The notes under the pieces are model-generated. The model saw nothing but the letters and a program-made list of their open reading frames with translations. It did no database searches and was not told where the DNA came from. This document shows, piece after piece, positions 52,075 through 60,782 of a DNA stretch of 64,000 bases (position 1 is the stretch's first letter; the number at the start of each line of letters is the position of its first letter). Source of the DNA: Thioalkalivibrio sp. XN8 (GTDB lineage Bacteria > Pseudomonadota > Gammaproteobacteria > Steroidobacterales > XN24); contig NZ_JAALFH010000060.1 in assembly GCF_011058255.1 (NCBI RefSeq), positions 62,001 to 126,000 of the forward strand, read 5' to 3'. The position numbers were made by a program, and so were the translations under genes.

Positions 52075-54302
52075 GCGTGCGTTCTCCTCAGTTCAGGCCC
52101 ACGCGACTCGCGCCGCAGCATCGCGCTGCGCGCCTCCTCGTCCGCCGGCAGGGCGATGGTGATGCGCACCCCGCCCTCCTGGCGGTTGCTGGCCTCGACC
52201 CAGCCGCCATGCTCTTCCACCAGCTTCTTGACGATGGCCAGGCCCAGGCCCGTCCCCTTCGGCTTGGTGGTGACATAGGGATCGAAGATCCGGTCCACCG
52301 CGTCCGGCGGCAGGCCCGGCCCGTTGTCCTCCACCATGATGAACACCGCGTTGAGCTCGAACTCGTCGGTGCTGCGGGTGATGATCCTCAGCATACCTTC
52401 TGCCGGCCGGCCCTCCAGGGCCTCGACCGCATTGCGGATCAGGTTGTGCAGGATCTGGCGCAGGCGCCCGGCGTCCGCCTCCACCAGCCCGACGTCTGGG
52501 TCGAGGCTGAGCTCGATGGCGGCCTGGACCTCGCGCACCCGGTAAAGCTCGGCCACCTCCGCCACGAGGTGGTTGAGATCGACTCGCACGATCTCCATGT
52601 CGGGCGCGCGGGCGTAGTCGGAGAAGGCGTTGACCATGTCCTTCATCGCCTCCACCTGCTGCACGATGGTGCGGGTGGCGCGCTCCAGCACCTGCGCGTC
52701 CTCCGGGCTCATGTGCTCCAGGAAGCGCCGCCGGATCCGCTCGGCGGAGAGCTGGATCGGCGTCAGCGGGTTCTTGATCTCGTGCGCCAGGCGCCGCGCC
52801 ACCTCGCCCCACGCCGCGTCGCGCTGCGCCTGCAGCAACGCCGTGATGTCGTCGAACACCACCACGAAGCCGTCCGGCTGGTCGTCTTCGCCCGGCAGCG
52901 CCGAGCAGGCGCACATCAGCACCCGGCCGCCGGCCTCGCCGCGCAACACGATCTGCTCGCGCCATTCGTACTCGCCCGCCTCGAGGTGCCCGCGGCCGAC
53001 CTCGATGAACTGCTGCAAAAGCGGCTTGTCGGCCGCCACCTCCGGCAGCGAGCGCCCGATGCCGGCCTCCAGGTCGACGCCGAGGATGGCACCGGCCGCC
53101 TCGTTGGCGGTGCTGATGCGCCAGTCGCGATCGAGCGACACCACGCCGGTCGACAGGCGCCCGAGGATCACGGCCAGGTAGGCGCGCTGGCTCTCCACGG
53201 CCTGCTGGCTCTGGCGCGCCAGTTCCCGCGCGCTCGCCAGCCGCGTGATCATGTCGTTGAAGCTGTGCACCAGGAAACCCATCTCGTCGCGCGCAGGCAG
53301 CGGCAAGCGCGTGTCGAAGTCGCCCTGCGCCACCGCGCGGGTACCAGAAACGAGGGTCTGGATCGGTGCCGTCAGCTTGCGGGCGAAGAAGAAAGCGCCC
53401 CACACGGCCAGCAGCAGCGAGAGCAGCAGCACCAGCGTCAGGGTCAGGGTCAGGCTGCGCGTCAGCGGGCTGCGCAGGAAGGACAGCTCGCGGTACTGGG
53501 CATAGGCTTCCTGCACCGAGTCCGCCAGCAGGCCGACCCGCTCGGGGACCGGGAAGACGCCCTGCAGCACGCGCAGCTCCTCGAGCGGGTGCTGGGCCGG
53601 GATGGCGACCGCAGTGCGGATGACGTAGCCCTCGCGCACCGGGTCGAGGCTGACGTAGGGCCGGCCCTGGCGAATCTGCAGCATCACCTCCTCGGTCGGC
53701 GCCGCCGGCAACTGGGTGAGACTCAGGTCCGAGGACAGCGCGATAATGCGGCTGCTCTGGCCGACCACCGTCAGCTCGGTGGCGCCGGTGCCGCGGCGGC
53801 CGAACTCCAGCTGGCTGCCCAGCTCGCGATCGCTGCGGCCGCTGAGCGAGTCGGCGATCTGCCGCGTCGCCTCGAGATGCTCGCGCATGCGGCTCTCCAG
53901 CGTCGCGCGCGACAGCTCCAGCGCGTCGCCGAGCCCCGCTTCGACGTTGACGTCGAACCAGGTGTCGATGCCGCGGCTGATGAACTGGACCGAAAAGTAA
54001 TAGACCATCCCGAGGGGCACCACGGCGAGGCCGACGAAGATGGCGACCATGCGGGAGGCCAGGCGGGAGCCGGGCGTGTGGCTGCGGTATTCCCGCACCA
54101 GCCGGACCAGGTTGAAGATAATCAGGGTCAGCAGCACCCCGGCGCCGGCGAGGTTGAGCAGGAAGATCCAGTTATAGATGTCGCCGAAGCGGTCGGCGCT
54201 CTCGACCGTGGACGCGATGAACAACAGGGCCGCGAACAGCAGGCCCAGGCCGAGCACGGCGAAGGTGGCCACGCCCCAGCGTTTCAGCGCCCCAGTCGCC
54301 AC
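52071..54302 (-). CDS. ntrY: NtrY-like sensor histidine kinase
   Basis: A 743-residue membrane kinase. Two or three N-terminal helices, a periplasmic loop and a further helix near residue 285-305 lead to a HAMP domain. A PAS domain (LGRLSTGVVSLDRDWRIS) follows. The HisKA site is His507 in RRLAHEIKNPLTPIQLSAERIRRRF. The ATPase has LIRNAVEALEG, VEDNGPGLP and GTGLGLAIVKKLVEEHGG. The pair is linked in other bacteria to nitrogen, redox or envelope control; here the signal is unknown. It starts at a GTG, overlaps the DUF4390 gene, and runs into ntrX. Confidence 0.93.
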   Translation of the reverse strand: MATGALKRWGVATFAVLGLGLLFAALLFIASTVESADRFGDIYNWIFLLNLAGAGVLLTLIIFNLVRLVREYRSHTPGSRLASRMVAIFVGLAVVPLGMVYYFSVQFISRGIDTWFDVNVEAGLGDALELSRATLESRMREHLEATRQIADSLSGRSDRELGSQLEFGRRGTGATELTVVGQSSRIIALSSDLSLTQLPAAPTEEVMLQIRQGRPYVSLDPVREGYVIRTAVAIPAQHPLEELRVLQGVFPVPERVGLLADSVQEAYAQYRELSFLRSPLTRSLTLTLTLVLLLSLLLAVWGAFFFARKLTAPIQTLVSGTRAVAQGDFDTRLPLPARDEMGFLVHSFNDMITRLASARELARQSQQAVESQRAYLAVILGRLSTGVVSLDRDWRISTANEAAGAILGVDLEAGIGRSLPEVAADKPLLQQFIEVGRGHLEAGEYEWREQIVLRGEAGGRVLMCACSALPGEDDQPDGFVVVFDDITALLQAQRDAAWGEVARRLAHEIKNPLTPIQLSAERIRRRFLEHMSPEDAQVLERATRTIVQQVEAMKDMVNAFSDYARAPDMEIVRVDLNHLVAEVAELYRVREVQAAIELSLDPDVGLVEADAGRLRQILHNLIRNAVEALEGRPAEGMLRIITRSTDEFELNAVFIMVEDNGPGLPPDAVDRIFDPYVTTKPKGTGLGLAIVKKLVEEHGGWVEASNRQEGGVRITIALPADEEARSAMLRRESRGPELRRTHA

Positions 54303-54871
54303 CGGATCCAGTCGCTCTCGATGCGCCAGTCGTTCCAGAACACCCGGATCAACGCCAGCGGACCCCCGTCGCGCTTGATGTCGACCACGGCCCGCACCTG
54401 CACGTAGTAACGCTCGTCCGGGTCGAGCAGGGCATCGTCGATCAGGGGCAGGCTCCGCACCTGCCCGAGCTGCGCGAGCGCCGCCGGCAGCGAGGCGTAA
54501 CTGGCCTGCTCGCCGCTGTTCAGGTTACGCAGGATGTAGCGCTCGGTCAGCGCGTGGAACTGCAGCTGGTAGCGCTGCTTGAGCTCGGCGAACTCAGCGT
54601 CCCAGATGATGCGCCGGCGGCGCTCCAGGCGGATTTCGAGCTCGATGTCCAGCAGCAGGCCGCTCGCCAGCGCGTCCAGCGCGGTGCGGTTGAGCTGGAA
54701 ATCCACGTCGGCGTCCAGATACCAGACGCCGTCCTCCAGGCGGGTCGTGGCATTGCTCACCGCCAGCCCGTCCGCCGCCGGCAGGGGCCGCACTGCGCAC
54801 AGCGCGAGCACGCAGGCGGCCAGCAGGAGCCGCCATGCCCACGTGTCGTTCCGTCGCTGCGCGTGCCGCAT
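54284..54871 (-). CDS. DUF4390 exported protein
   Basis: A 195-residue protein with a signal peptide (LLLAACVLALCAVRPLPAADG). The mature part fits DUF4390: LEDGVWYLDADVDFQLNRTALDALASGLLLDIELEIRLERRRR, then YQLQFHALTERYILRNLNSGEQASYASLPAALAQLG. It is a periplasmic protein almost always encoded between rsmB and ntrY, which suggests that it works with the NtrY sensor. The ATG at 54871 is the best start; the frame is open from 54934. Confidence 0.9.
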   Translation of the reverse strand: MRHAQRRNDTWAWRLLLAACVLALCAVRPLPAADGLAVSNATTRLEDGVWYLDADVDFQLNRTALDALASGLLLDIELEIRLERRRRIIWDAEFAELKQRYQLQFHALTERYILRNLNSGEQASYASLPAALAQLGQVRSLPLIDDALLDPDERYYVQVRAVVDIKRDGGPLALIRVFWNDWRIESDWIRWRLGR

Positions 54872-54881
54872 CTGTCCCCGC

Positions 54882-56192
54882 CTAGGCCGGCCGTAAGAGG
54901 CAAGCATAATAAAAGCCGTCCACCCCTGCCTCACCGCTCAACAGCTGGCGCCCGGGACCGGACCGCCGGCCCCAGCCCGGCTCCCCCAGGTCCAGCGCCC
55001 GCGCCTCGGGATGGCGTGCCAGGAAGGCGGCGGCCTGGGCGGAGTTTTCGGGCTTGAGCACCGCACAGGTCGCGTACAGCAGGCGCCCGCCGGGCGCCAG
55101 CAAGGGCCACAGCGCCTCGAGCATCGCCGCCTGTCGGGCCGCCAGCTGCGCCACGTCTCCTGGCCGGCGCAGCAGCTTGATGTCGGGATGGCGCCGGATC
55201 ACGCCGGTGCCGGAGCACGGCGCGTCGAGCAGGATCCGGTCGAAGGGCCGCCCGTCCCACCAGCCGGCAGGATCGGTCGCGTCGCCGGCAACCACCCGGG
55301 CCGCGAGGCCGAGCCGCGCGAGGTTCTCCCGCACCCGCTCCAGCCGGTCCGGCGCGACATCGAGCGCGGTCAGGTCCAGGCCTGGATGGCGCTCGAGGAG
55401 GTGGCAGGCCTTGCCGCCCGGCGCGGCGCAGGCGTCGAGCGCCCGCATGCCCGCCGCCGGCGCCAGCAGGCCGGCGGCCAGCTGGGCGGCGCCGTCCTGG
55501 ACCGAGACGTCGCCCGCAGCGAAACCGGGCAGTGACTCCACCGGCAGCGGCGCCGCCAGCCGCAGGGCTTCCGGGGCGGGATCCCACGGCTCGGCCGCGC
55601 CGCCCTCCGCCTGCAGCCGAGCCAGCCAGTCCGCGCGGCTGCTCCGGGCGGCATTGACCCGCAGCCACATCGGCGCCTGCTGGTTGTTCGCTGCGACCAC
55701 CGCCTCCCAGTCACGCGGCCAGTCGCGCGCCAGCGCGTCCAGCAGCCACCGCGGATGGGCGTGGATCACCTCCGGGTCCCGCGCGACGCGCGCCTTGAGC
55801 GTGTCCCGCTCGCGCAGCCAGCGCCGCAGGCAGGCGTTCAGCAGGCCCGCATGGCGCGCGCGGCCAAGGCTGCGCGCGGCTTCGACGGTCGCCGCGACGG
55901 CCGCATGGTCCGGCACGCGCGAGGCCTCCAGCTGGTAGAGCCCGAGGGCCAGCAGCGCGCGGACCTCGGCCTCGCGGGCCGGCAGCGGCCGGGCCAGCAA
56001 CAGGCCGGACCACCGCTCCAGCCTCGGATAGAGTCGCAGCGTGCCGTAGGCGAGCTGGGTCGCCAGGGCGCGATCCGGCCCGGACAGGCCCGCAACGGCC
56101 GCGCCGAGGTGCTCGTCGAGTGAGTGGCCGGGCCCGAGCACGGCGGCTACGGCGCGCGCCGCCGCGGCGCGGGCGGGGGCGCCGGCGCTCAC
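54882..56192 (-). CDS. rsmB: 16S rRNA (cytosine-967-C5)-methyltransferase
   Basis: A 436-residue enzyme that makes m5C967. The N-terminal NusB-like domain spans about residues 1-140 (LATQLAYGTLRLYPRL). The methyltransferase has MRALDACAAPGGKACHLLE (SAM site), LLDAPCSGTGVIRRHPDIKLLR with the catalytic Cys, and YATCAVLKPENSAQ with the second Cys. It starts at a GTG at 56192 that overlaps the fmt stop by three bases (GTGA). The frame is open far upstream, but homology begins here. Confidence 0.94.
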   Translation of the reverse strand: MSAGAPARAAAARAVAAVLGPGHSLDEHLGAAVAGLSGPDRALATQLAYGTLRLYPRLERWSGLLLARPLPAREAEVRALLALGLYQLEASRVPDHAAVAATVEAARSLGRARHAGLLNACLRRWLRERDTLKARVARDPEVIHAHPRWLLDALARDWPRDWEAVVAANNQQAPMWLRVNAARSSRADWLARLQAEGGAAEPWDPAPEALRLAAPLPVESLPGFAAGDVSVQDGAAQLAAGLLAPAAGMRALDACAAPGGKACHLLERHPGLDLTALDVAPDRLERVRENLARLGLAARVVAGDATDPAGWWDGRPFDRILLDAPCSGTGVIRRHPDIKLLRRPGDVAQLAARQAAMLEALWPLLAPGGRLLYATCAVLKPENSAQAAAFLARHPEARALDLGEPGWGRRSGPGRQLLSGEAGVDGFYYACLLRPA

Positions 56193-57118
56193 CTGCCGAG
56201 CTGCTCGCCGAGCAGCGCCCGGCCGTTGAGAAACTCGCGCGCGGCCAGCACCCGGCCGCCGGGCACCTGCAATTCCAGCGCCCGCACGCTGCCCGTCCCC
56301 GCCGCGATATCCACGCCTTCGGGGCCGGCGCGCCAGACCCGCCCGGGCGGGCCTTCCTGCGCCGGGATGGCTGCCGCGCGATGCAGTTTCAGCCGCTGGC
56401 CCTGCCAGGCGGTCCAGGCGCCGGGCCGGGGGGAAAAGGCACGGACTTGCCGGGCGAGCTCCGTGGCCGGGCGATCCCAGTCCAGTTCGGCGTCCTCCGG
56501 GGCGATCTTGGCCGCGTAGGTCGCGGCGGCGGGATCCTGCGGCCGGGGCGCCAGGCGGCCCGCGAGAATCTCCGGCAGGGTCGCCGCCAGCAGCTCCGCG
56601 CACAGCCGGGCGAGCCGTGGACAGAGCTCGCCGGCAGTCTCCAGCTCGCCGATCGGCGTTTCCTGTATTTTGTATACTGGACCCGTGTCCAGCCCTTTCT
56701 CCATCTGCATTACGGACACGCCGGTGACCGGGTCGCCGGCCTCGATGGCGCGCTGGATGGGGGCCGCGCCGCGCCAGCGCGGCAGCAGCGAGGCATGGCC
56801 GTTGATGCACCCGGCCGGGGGCAGGTCGAGAACGCGCTGCGGCAGGATCAGCCCGTAGTCCACCACCACGATGACGTCCGGGCGCAGCGCGGCGAGGGCG
56901 GCCTCCGCCTCGGGCGTGCGCAGGGTCGCCGGAGTGAGGACGGCCAGGCCGAGCTCGGCGGCGCGCTGCCCCACGGGCGTGGGGGCCAGGCGCCGGCGCC
57001 GGCCGGCAGGGCGTTCGGGCTGGGTCAGGACGCCGACCAGCTCCGCCGGGCCGGCTGCCAGGGCCTCGAGCGTCGGCACCGCGAAGTCCGAGCTCCCCGC
57101 AAAGACCAGGCGGGCCAC
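56189..57118 (-). CDS. fmt: Methionyl-tRNA formyltransferase
   Basis: A 309-residue enzyme that formylates initiator Met-tRNA. The N-terminal formyltransferase fold runs LVFAGSSDFAVPTLEAL to INGHASLLPRWRGAAPIQRAI, with the catalytic Asn, His and the later Asp (MQMEKGLDTGPVY). The usual INVHASLLP reads INGHASLLP and VVVAYGLILP reads VVVDYGLILP, small changes beside the active site. The C-terminal OB-type domain binds the tRNA. It starts at a GTG and follows def by ten bases. Confidence 0.95.
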   Translation of the reverse strand: MARLVFAGSSDFAVPTLEALAAGPAELVGVLTQPERPAGRRRRLAPTPVGQRAAELGLAVLTPATLRTPEAEAALAALRPDVIVVVDYGLILPQRVLDLPPAGCINGHASLLPRWRGAAPIQRAIEAGDPVTGVSVMQMEKGLDTGPVYKIQETPIGELETAGELCPRLARLCAELLAATLPEILAGRLAPRPQDPAAATYAAKIAPEDAELDWDRPATELARQVRAFSPRPGAWTAWQGQRLKLHRAAAIPAQEGPPGRVWRAGPEGVDIAAGTGSVRALELQVPGGRVLAAREFLNGRALLGEQLGR

Positions 57119-57128
57119 GGCGCGCGCC

Positions 57129-57659
57129 CTAGAGCACGTTGGCTGCGGCGGGCTCCTTCTGGCGGCGACCGCGGTCCTTCTCGATCCGCTTGCGGATCCG
57201 CTGCCGCTTCAGGTCGGACAGGTAGTCGACGAAGAGCTTGCCGTCGAGATGGTCCATCTCGTGCTGCACCACCACCGCCAGGAGGCCGTCCAGCTCCATC
57301 TCGAAGGGCTGGCCCTCGAGGTTCAGGGCCCGCACGCGGATCCAGTCGGAGCGCGTCACCGACTCGTAGAAGCCCGGCACGGAGAGGCAGCCTTCTTCCA
57401 TGACCTCGGTCCCGCGCCGCTCCAGAATCTCCGGATTGATGAAAACGTGCGGTGTGTCCTGTTTCTCGGAGATGTCTGCGACCAGCATGCGACGGTGGAC
57501 GTTGACCTGCGTCGCGGCCAGGCCGATGCCCGGCGCCTGGTACATGGTCTCCAGCATGTCGGCCGCCAGCTGGCGCAGCTCGTCGTCCACCTCGGCAATC
57601 GGCGTCGCCTTGGTGCGGAGCCGCGGATCGGGATATTCGAGTATGTTCAGGATCGCCAT
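57129..57659 (-). CDS. def: Peptide deformylase
   Basis: A 176-residue metal hydrolase that removes the formyl group from new proteins. The three motifs are intact: [17 protein letters not shown] with the metal-binding Cys, and QHEMDHLDG with His133, Glu134 and His137. A basic C-terminal tail ([19 protein letters not shown]) follows. Homology begins at [15 protein letters not shown], so the start is the ATG at 57659. It leads the def-fmt-rsmB operon and is divergent from the LysM gene across a 201-base control region. Confidence 0.97.
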   Translation of the reverse strand: MAILNILEYPDPRLRTKATPIAEVDDELRQLAADMLETMYQAPGIGLAATQVNVHRRMLVADISEKQDTPHVFINPEILERRGTEVMEEGCLSVPGFYESVTRSDWIRVRALNLEGQPFEMELDGLLAVVVQHEMDHLDGKLFVDYLSDLKRQRIRKRIEKDRGRRQKEPAAANVL

Positions 57660-57860
57660 GAAAGCTGTTCCACTTGCTCGTGTATTACGCCACAAAATGC
57701 GGGTAACGGTATGACAATTCAAGCCCACCGTGCTAACTTCGCAGCGATGCGAAGGTGGCGGCACAGGCCGCGGCCGGGTACCGGTGACACCGGCTGCCGC
57801 GAATTATACCAAGCGACAGCACCGCACTCTTACGAAGGACAGCATGGAGCAAGGCCCGCC

Positions 57861-59012
57861 ATGTCCCAGTCGATTTTCCGCCCCTTTCGGACGCGCTTGC
57901 TGACCGGTTTCGGAGCGGCCCTGCTGCTCGCTGGCTGTGCCAGTACCCCGGATGCGCCCCCGCCGGTGACCGCACCGGCTCCGGCTCCGGCTGCCGAGGC
58001 GCCGCCGCCCCAGGCGAGCCCGCCGCCGGCGAGAGTTGCCCCGGCAACGCCGGTGCGGCTGAACCCGGCCCACCCGGACCGCTACGTGGTGCAGAAAGGT
58101 GACACGCTGTGGGACATCTCGGCGATGTTCCTGCGCGATCCCTGGTTCTGGCCCGAGATCTGGTATGTCAACCCGCAGGTCGCCAACCCCCACCTGATCT
58201 TCCCCGGGGACGTGCTGACGCTGGTTTACATCGACGGCCGGCCGCGCATCATCCGCGAGCGCGGCGAGACGGCCGGCGGCCGTGAGCGCCTCGAGCCGCG
58301 GGTCCGCGCCGAGCCGCTCGAGGATGCCATCCTCACTATTCCCTACGACCGCATCGCCGCGTTCCTGAGCCGGCCGACCGTGCTCGACCGCGACACGGCG
58401 GAGAACGCGCCCTACATCCTGTCCAGCCGCCGCGGCCACCTGGTGCACGGCGCGCAGTCCGAGGTGTACGTGCGCGGCGGCGAGTTCGCCATGGAGCAGG
58501 ACTTCAGCGTGATCCGCCTGGGCGACCGCCTGCGCGACCCGGACACGGGCAACATGCTCGGCTACCAGGGGATTTATGTCGGCCAGGGCCAGATCGTGCG
58601 CGAGGGCGATCCCGCGACGATGTATCTCATCAGCACCGAGCGCGAGGCGCTGAACGGGGACCGGCTGCTCCCGGTCGACATGGACGCCCCGCCGCGCTTC
58701 GTGCCGCGGCCGCCGGAGCAGGCCGTGGACGGCAGCATCATCCATGTGCTCGACGGCGTGTCGCTGGTGGGCGCCTTCCAGATAGTCACTCTCAACCGGG
58801 GCGCCAGCCACGGTCTCGCGCCGGGTCACGTCCTGTCGGTCTGGCAGGCCGGGCAGCTCGCCGACGACCGCTTCGGCGGCGGCCGGGTGCAGCTGCCGGA
58901 CGAATATGCCGGCTACCTGATGGTATTCAAGACCTACGAGAACCTCAGCTTCGGCCTCATCATGCAGGCCGAGAACGAGATTCGCGTGCTCGACAAGGTG
59001 CGCAATCCCTGA
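57861..59012 (+). CDS. LysM-domain lipoprotein
   Basis: A 383-residue lipoprotein. The signal peptide ends in LLLAGC, and a Pro/Ala-rich linker follows. The LysM domain is RYVVQKGDTLWDISAMFLRDPWFWPEIWYVNPQVANPHLIFPGDVLTL, which binds peptidoglycan. The large C-terminal region (LEDAILTIPYDRIAAFLSRP onwards) is conserved in this family but has no named domain. It is the usual neighbour between def and dprA; its function is unproven, probably cell-envelope maintenance. Confidence 0.9.
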   Translation: MSQSIFRPFRTRLLTGFGAALLLAGCASTPDAPPPVTAPAPAPAAEAPPPQASPPPARVAPATPVRLNPAHPDRYVVQKGDTLWDISAMFLRDPWFWPEIWYVNPQVANPHLIFPGDVLTLVYIDGRPRIIRERGETAGGRERLEPRVRAEPLEDAILTIPYDRIAAFLSRPTVLDRDTAENAPYILSSRRGHLVHGAQSEVYVRGGEFAMEQDFSVIRLGDRLRDPDTGNMLGYQGIYVGQGQIVREGDPATMYLISTEREALNGDRLLPVDMDAPPRFVPRPPEQAVDGSIIHVLDGVSLVGAFQIVTLNRGASHGLAPGHVLSVWQAGQLADDRFGGGRVQLPDEYAGYLMVFKTYENLSFGLIMQAENEIRVLDKVRNP

Positions 59013-59041
59013 CGGCCCGCGTCACCTGCTCGAGTCCTGTA

Positions 59042-59068
59042 ACGACGCCGGCGCCCTGCCGGCGTCGT
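59042..59068 (+). terminator. Possible terminator hairpin before dprA
   Basis: ACGACGCCGGC and GCCGGCGTCGT form a perfect 11-base stem with a GCCCT loop, 30 bases after the LysM stop. Only three T residues follow soon after, so termination may be weak or the hairpin may act on the dprA message instead. Confidence 0.5.
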
Positions 59069-59085
59069 GCTTTGGGGAGCCTGGA

Positions 59086-60207
59086 ATGAACCATGCCGCC
59101 GCCTGGCTGCGCCTGTCGCTGACCCCCGGGATCCCGGGCGCGGTGGCCCGGCAGCTCGCCGGCCACTCCGCCGGTCTCGCCGACCTGCTCGCAGCGGGCG
59201 CCCGCGAGCTGGAGTCCCTGGGCGTGCCGGCCGAGCCGGCCCGGACCCTCACGGGCCCGGCGCCGGTCTGGCTGCCGGAGGCGCTGGACTGGCTGGCAGA
59301 GCCCGGCCACGACCTCCTCACGCTCGCCGACCCCGACTATCCGCCGCTCCTCAGGCAGGCTGCGGGCGCACCCGTGGCGCTGTTCCTGCGCGGCGACCGG
59401 GCGCTGCTCGGGGAGCCGCATTTCGCCATCGTCGGCAGCCGCAACCCGACGCCCCAGGGCCTGGAGAATGCGCGTGCCTTCGCCGAGTACCTGGCGGGCT
59501 GCGGGCTGGTGATCTGCAGCGGGCTGGCCGCCGGCATCGATGCGGCGGCCCACGCAGGCGCCCTGGGGGCGGGGGCCCCGACCACCGCGGTGCTGGGCTG
59601 CGGCCCGGACCGCGCCTATCCCGCGGCCAATGCACCGCTGGCCCAGCGGATCGCCGCCGAGGGCCTGGTGATCTCCGAATACCTGCCCGGCACGCGCCCG
59701 CTGAAGGAACATTTCCCCCAGCGCAACCGGATCATCAGCGGCCTGTCGCTGGGCGTGCTGGTGGTGGAAGCCGCGCGCCGCAGCGGCTCGCTGATCACGG
59801 CGCGCCTGGCCGGGGACCAGGGCCGGGAAGTGTTCGCCATCCCGGGCAGCATCCACAATCCCCTCGCCCGCGGCTGCCACCAGTTGATCCGCCAGGGCGC
59901 GGTGCTGGTCGAAACCGCCGCGGACATCCTGGCCGAGATCGGCCCGCTGGCCGGCCTCGCGCTGGCCCCGCCCGCGCCGCCCGCGGGCCGCGCCGGCGCC
60001 CGCGAGGAGGCTGCGGAGGCCCCGGACGGCGACTATGCCCGGCTGCTCGAGGCCCTCGCCCACGACCCCTGCGGGGTCGACGCCCTCGCCGCGCGCACCG
60101 GTTTGACGGCTGCGGAGGTTTCATCGATGATGCTGATCCTTGAACTCCAGGGAGAAGTGGAGTCCTTGCCGGGCGGACGCTTCGCGCGCAAAACGACGAG
60201 GTCGTGA
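59086..60207 (+). CDS. dprA: DNA-processing protein DprA
   Basis: A 373-residue protein that loads RecA on incoming single-stranded DNA during natural transformation. The Rossmann-like core has FAIVGSRNPTPQGLENARAFAEYL, SGLAAGIDAAAHAGAL, FPQRNRIISGLSLGVLVVEAARRSGSLITARLAGDQGREVFAIPGSI and GCHQLIRQGA. A short N-terminal helical domain and a C-terminal winged helix (YARLLEALAHDPCGVDALAARTGLTAAEV) complete it. Confidence 0.96.
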   Translation: MNHAAAWLRLSLTPGIPGAVARQLAGHSAGLADLLAAGARELESLGVPAEPARTLTGPAPVWLPEALDWLAEPGHDLLTLADPDYPPLLRQAAGAPVALFLRGDRALLGEPHFAIVGSRNPTPQGLENARAFAEYLAGCGLVICSGLAAGIDAAAHAGALGAGAPTTAVLGCGPDRAYPAANAPLAQRIAAEGLVISEYLPGTRPLKEHFPQRNRIISGLSLGVLVVEAARRSGSLITARLAGDQGREVFAIPGSIHNPLARGCHQLIRQGAVLVETAADILAEIGPLAGLALAPPAPPAGRAGAREEAAEAPDGDYARLLEALAHDPCGVDALAARTGLTAAEVSSMMLILELQGEVESLPGGRFARKTTRS

Positions 60208-60208
60208 A

Positions 60209-60685
60209 ATGACGGAGAGTGTGCTCGACGTTCTGATGTATTTGTTCGAGACCGCGGGGGACGAGGGTGTCCCGCCGGAGCCCGACCGGGACGGACTGCG
60301 GGAAGAACTGGAACGCGCGGGCTTTCACGACCGGGAGATCGACCGGGCCCTGGAATGGCTCGACGGCCTGGCCGGTGTCCGCGACGACGAGGTCGGCGCG
60401 GCGCCGACCGACCACGGCGTCAGGATCTACGCCCGCACCGAGCTGGCCAGGATCGACGCCGAAGGCCGCGGGTACCTGTTGTACCTGGAGCAGATCGGCA
60501 TCCTCGCGCCGCACCAGCGCGAGCTGGTCATCGACCGGCTGATGGCGCTCGACAGCCCCGAGGTGGATGTCGATGACATCAAGTGGGTGGTGCTGATGGT
60601 GCTGTTCAGCCAGCCGGGCGAAGAGAGCGCCTATGCCCGCATGGAGGACCTGGTCTTCGACGACCGGGCGTGGGCCGTGCACTAA
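60209..60685 (+). CDS. smg: Smg/DUF494 family protein
   Basis: A 158-residue acidic protein of the Smg family. It begins SVLDVLMYLFETAGDEG and ends DDIKWVVLMVLFSQPGEESAYARMEDLVFD, both typical. The function is unknown, but the gene is nearly always next to dprA and topA, as here. The ATG at 60209 lies just after the dprA stop. Confidence 0.93.
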   Translation: MTESVLDVLMYLFETAGDEGVPPEPDRDGLREELERAGFHDREIDRALEWLDGLAGVRDDEVGAAPTDHGVRIYARTELARIDAEGRGYLLYLEQIGILAPHQRELVIDRLMALDSPEVDVDDIKWVVLMVLFSQPGEESAYARMEDLVFDDRAWAVH

Positions 60686-60727
60686 GCCCCGGCTTGGGGC
60701 ATCACACGGCCCTGGCGGAGAATACGG

Positions 60728-60758
60728 GGGTCGTGGCGCGAGCCACGGCCCGTTTTTT
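60728..60758 (+). terminator. Rho-independent terminator between smg and topA
   Basis: GGGTCGTGGC and GCCACGGCCC pair (ten bases, one T-G wobble) around a GCGA tetraloop, followed by G and six T residues. It divides the dprA-smg unit from topA. A smaller GCCCC/GGGGC hairpin lies at 60686-60700. Confidence 0.85.
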
Positions 60759-60782
60759 CGACTTGACGACCGTAAGGACGAG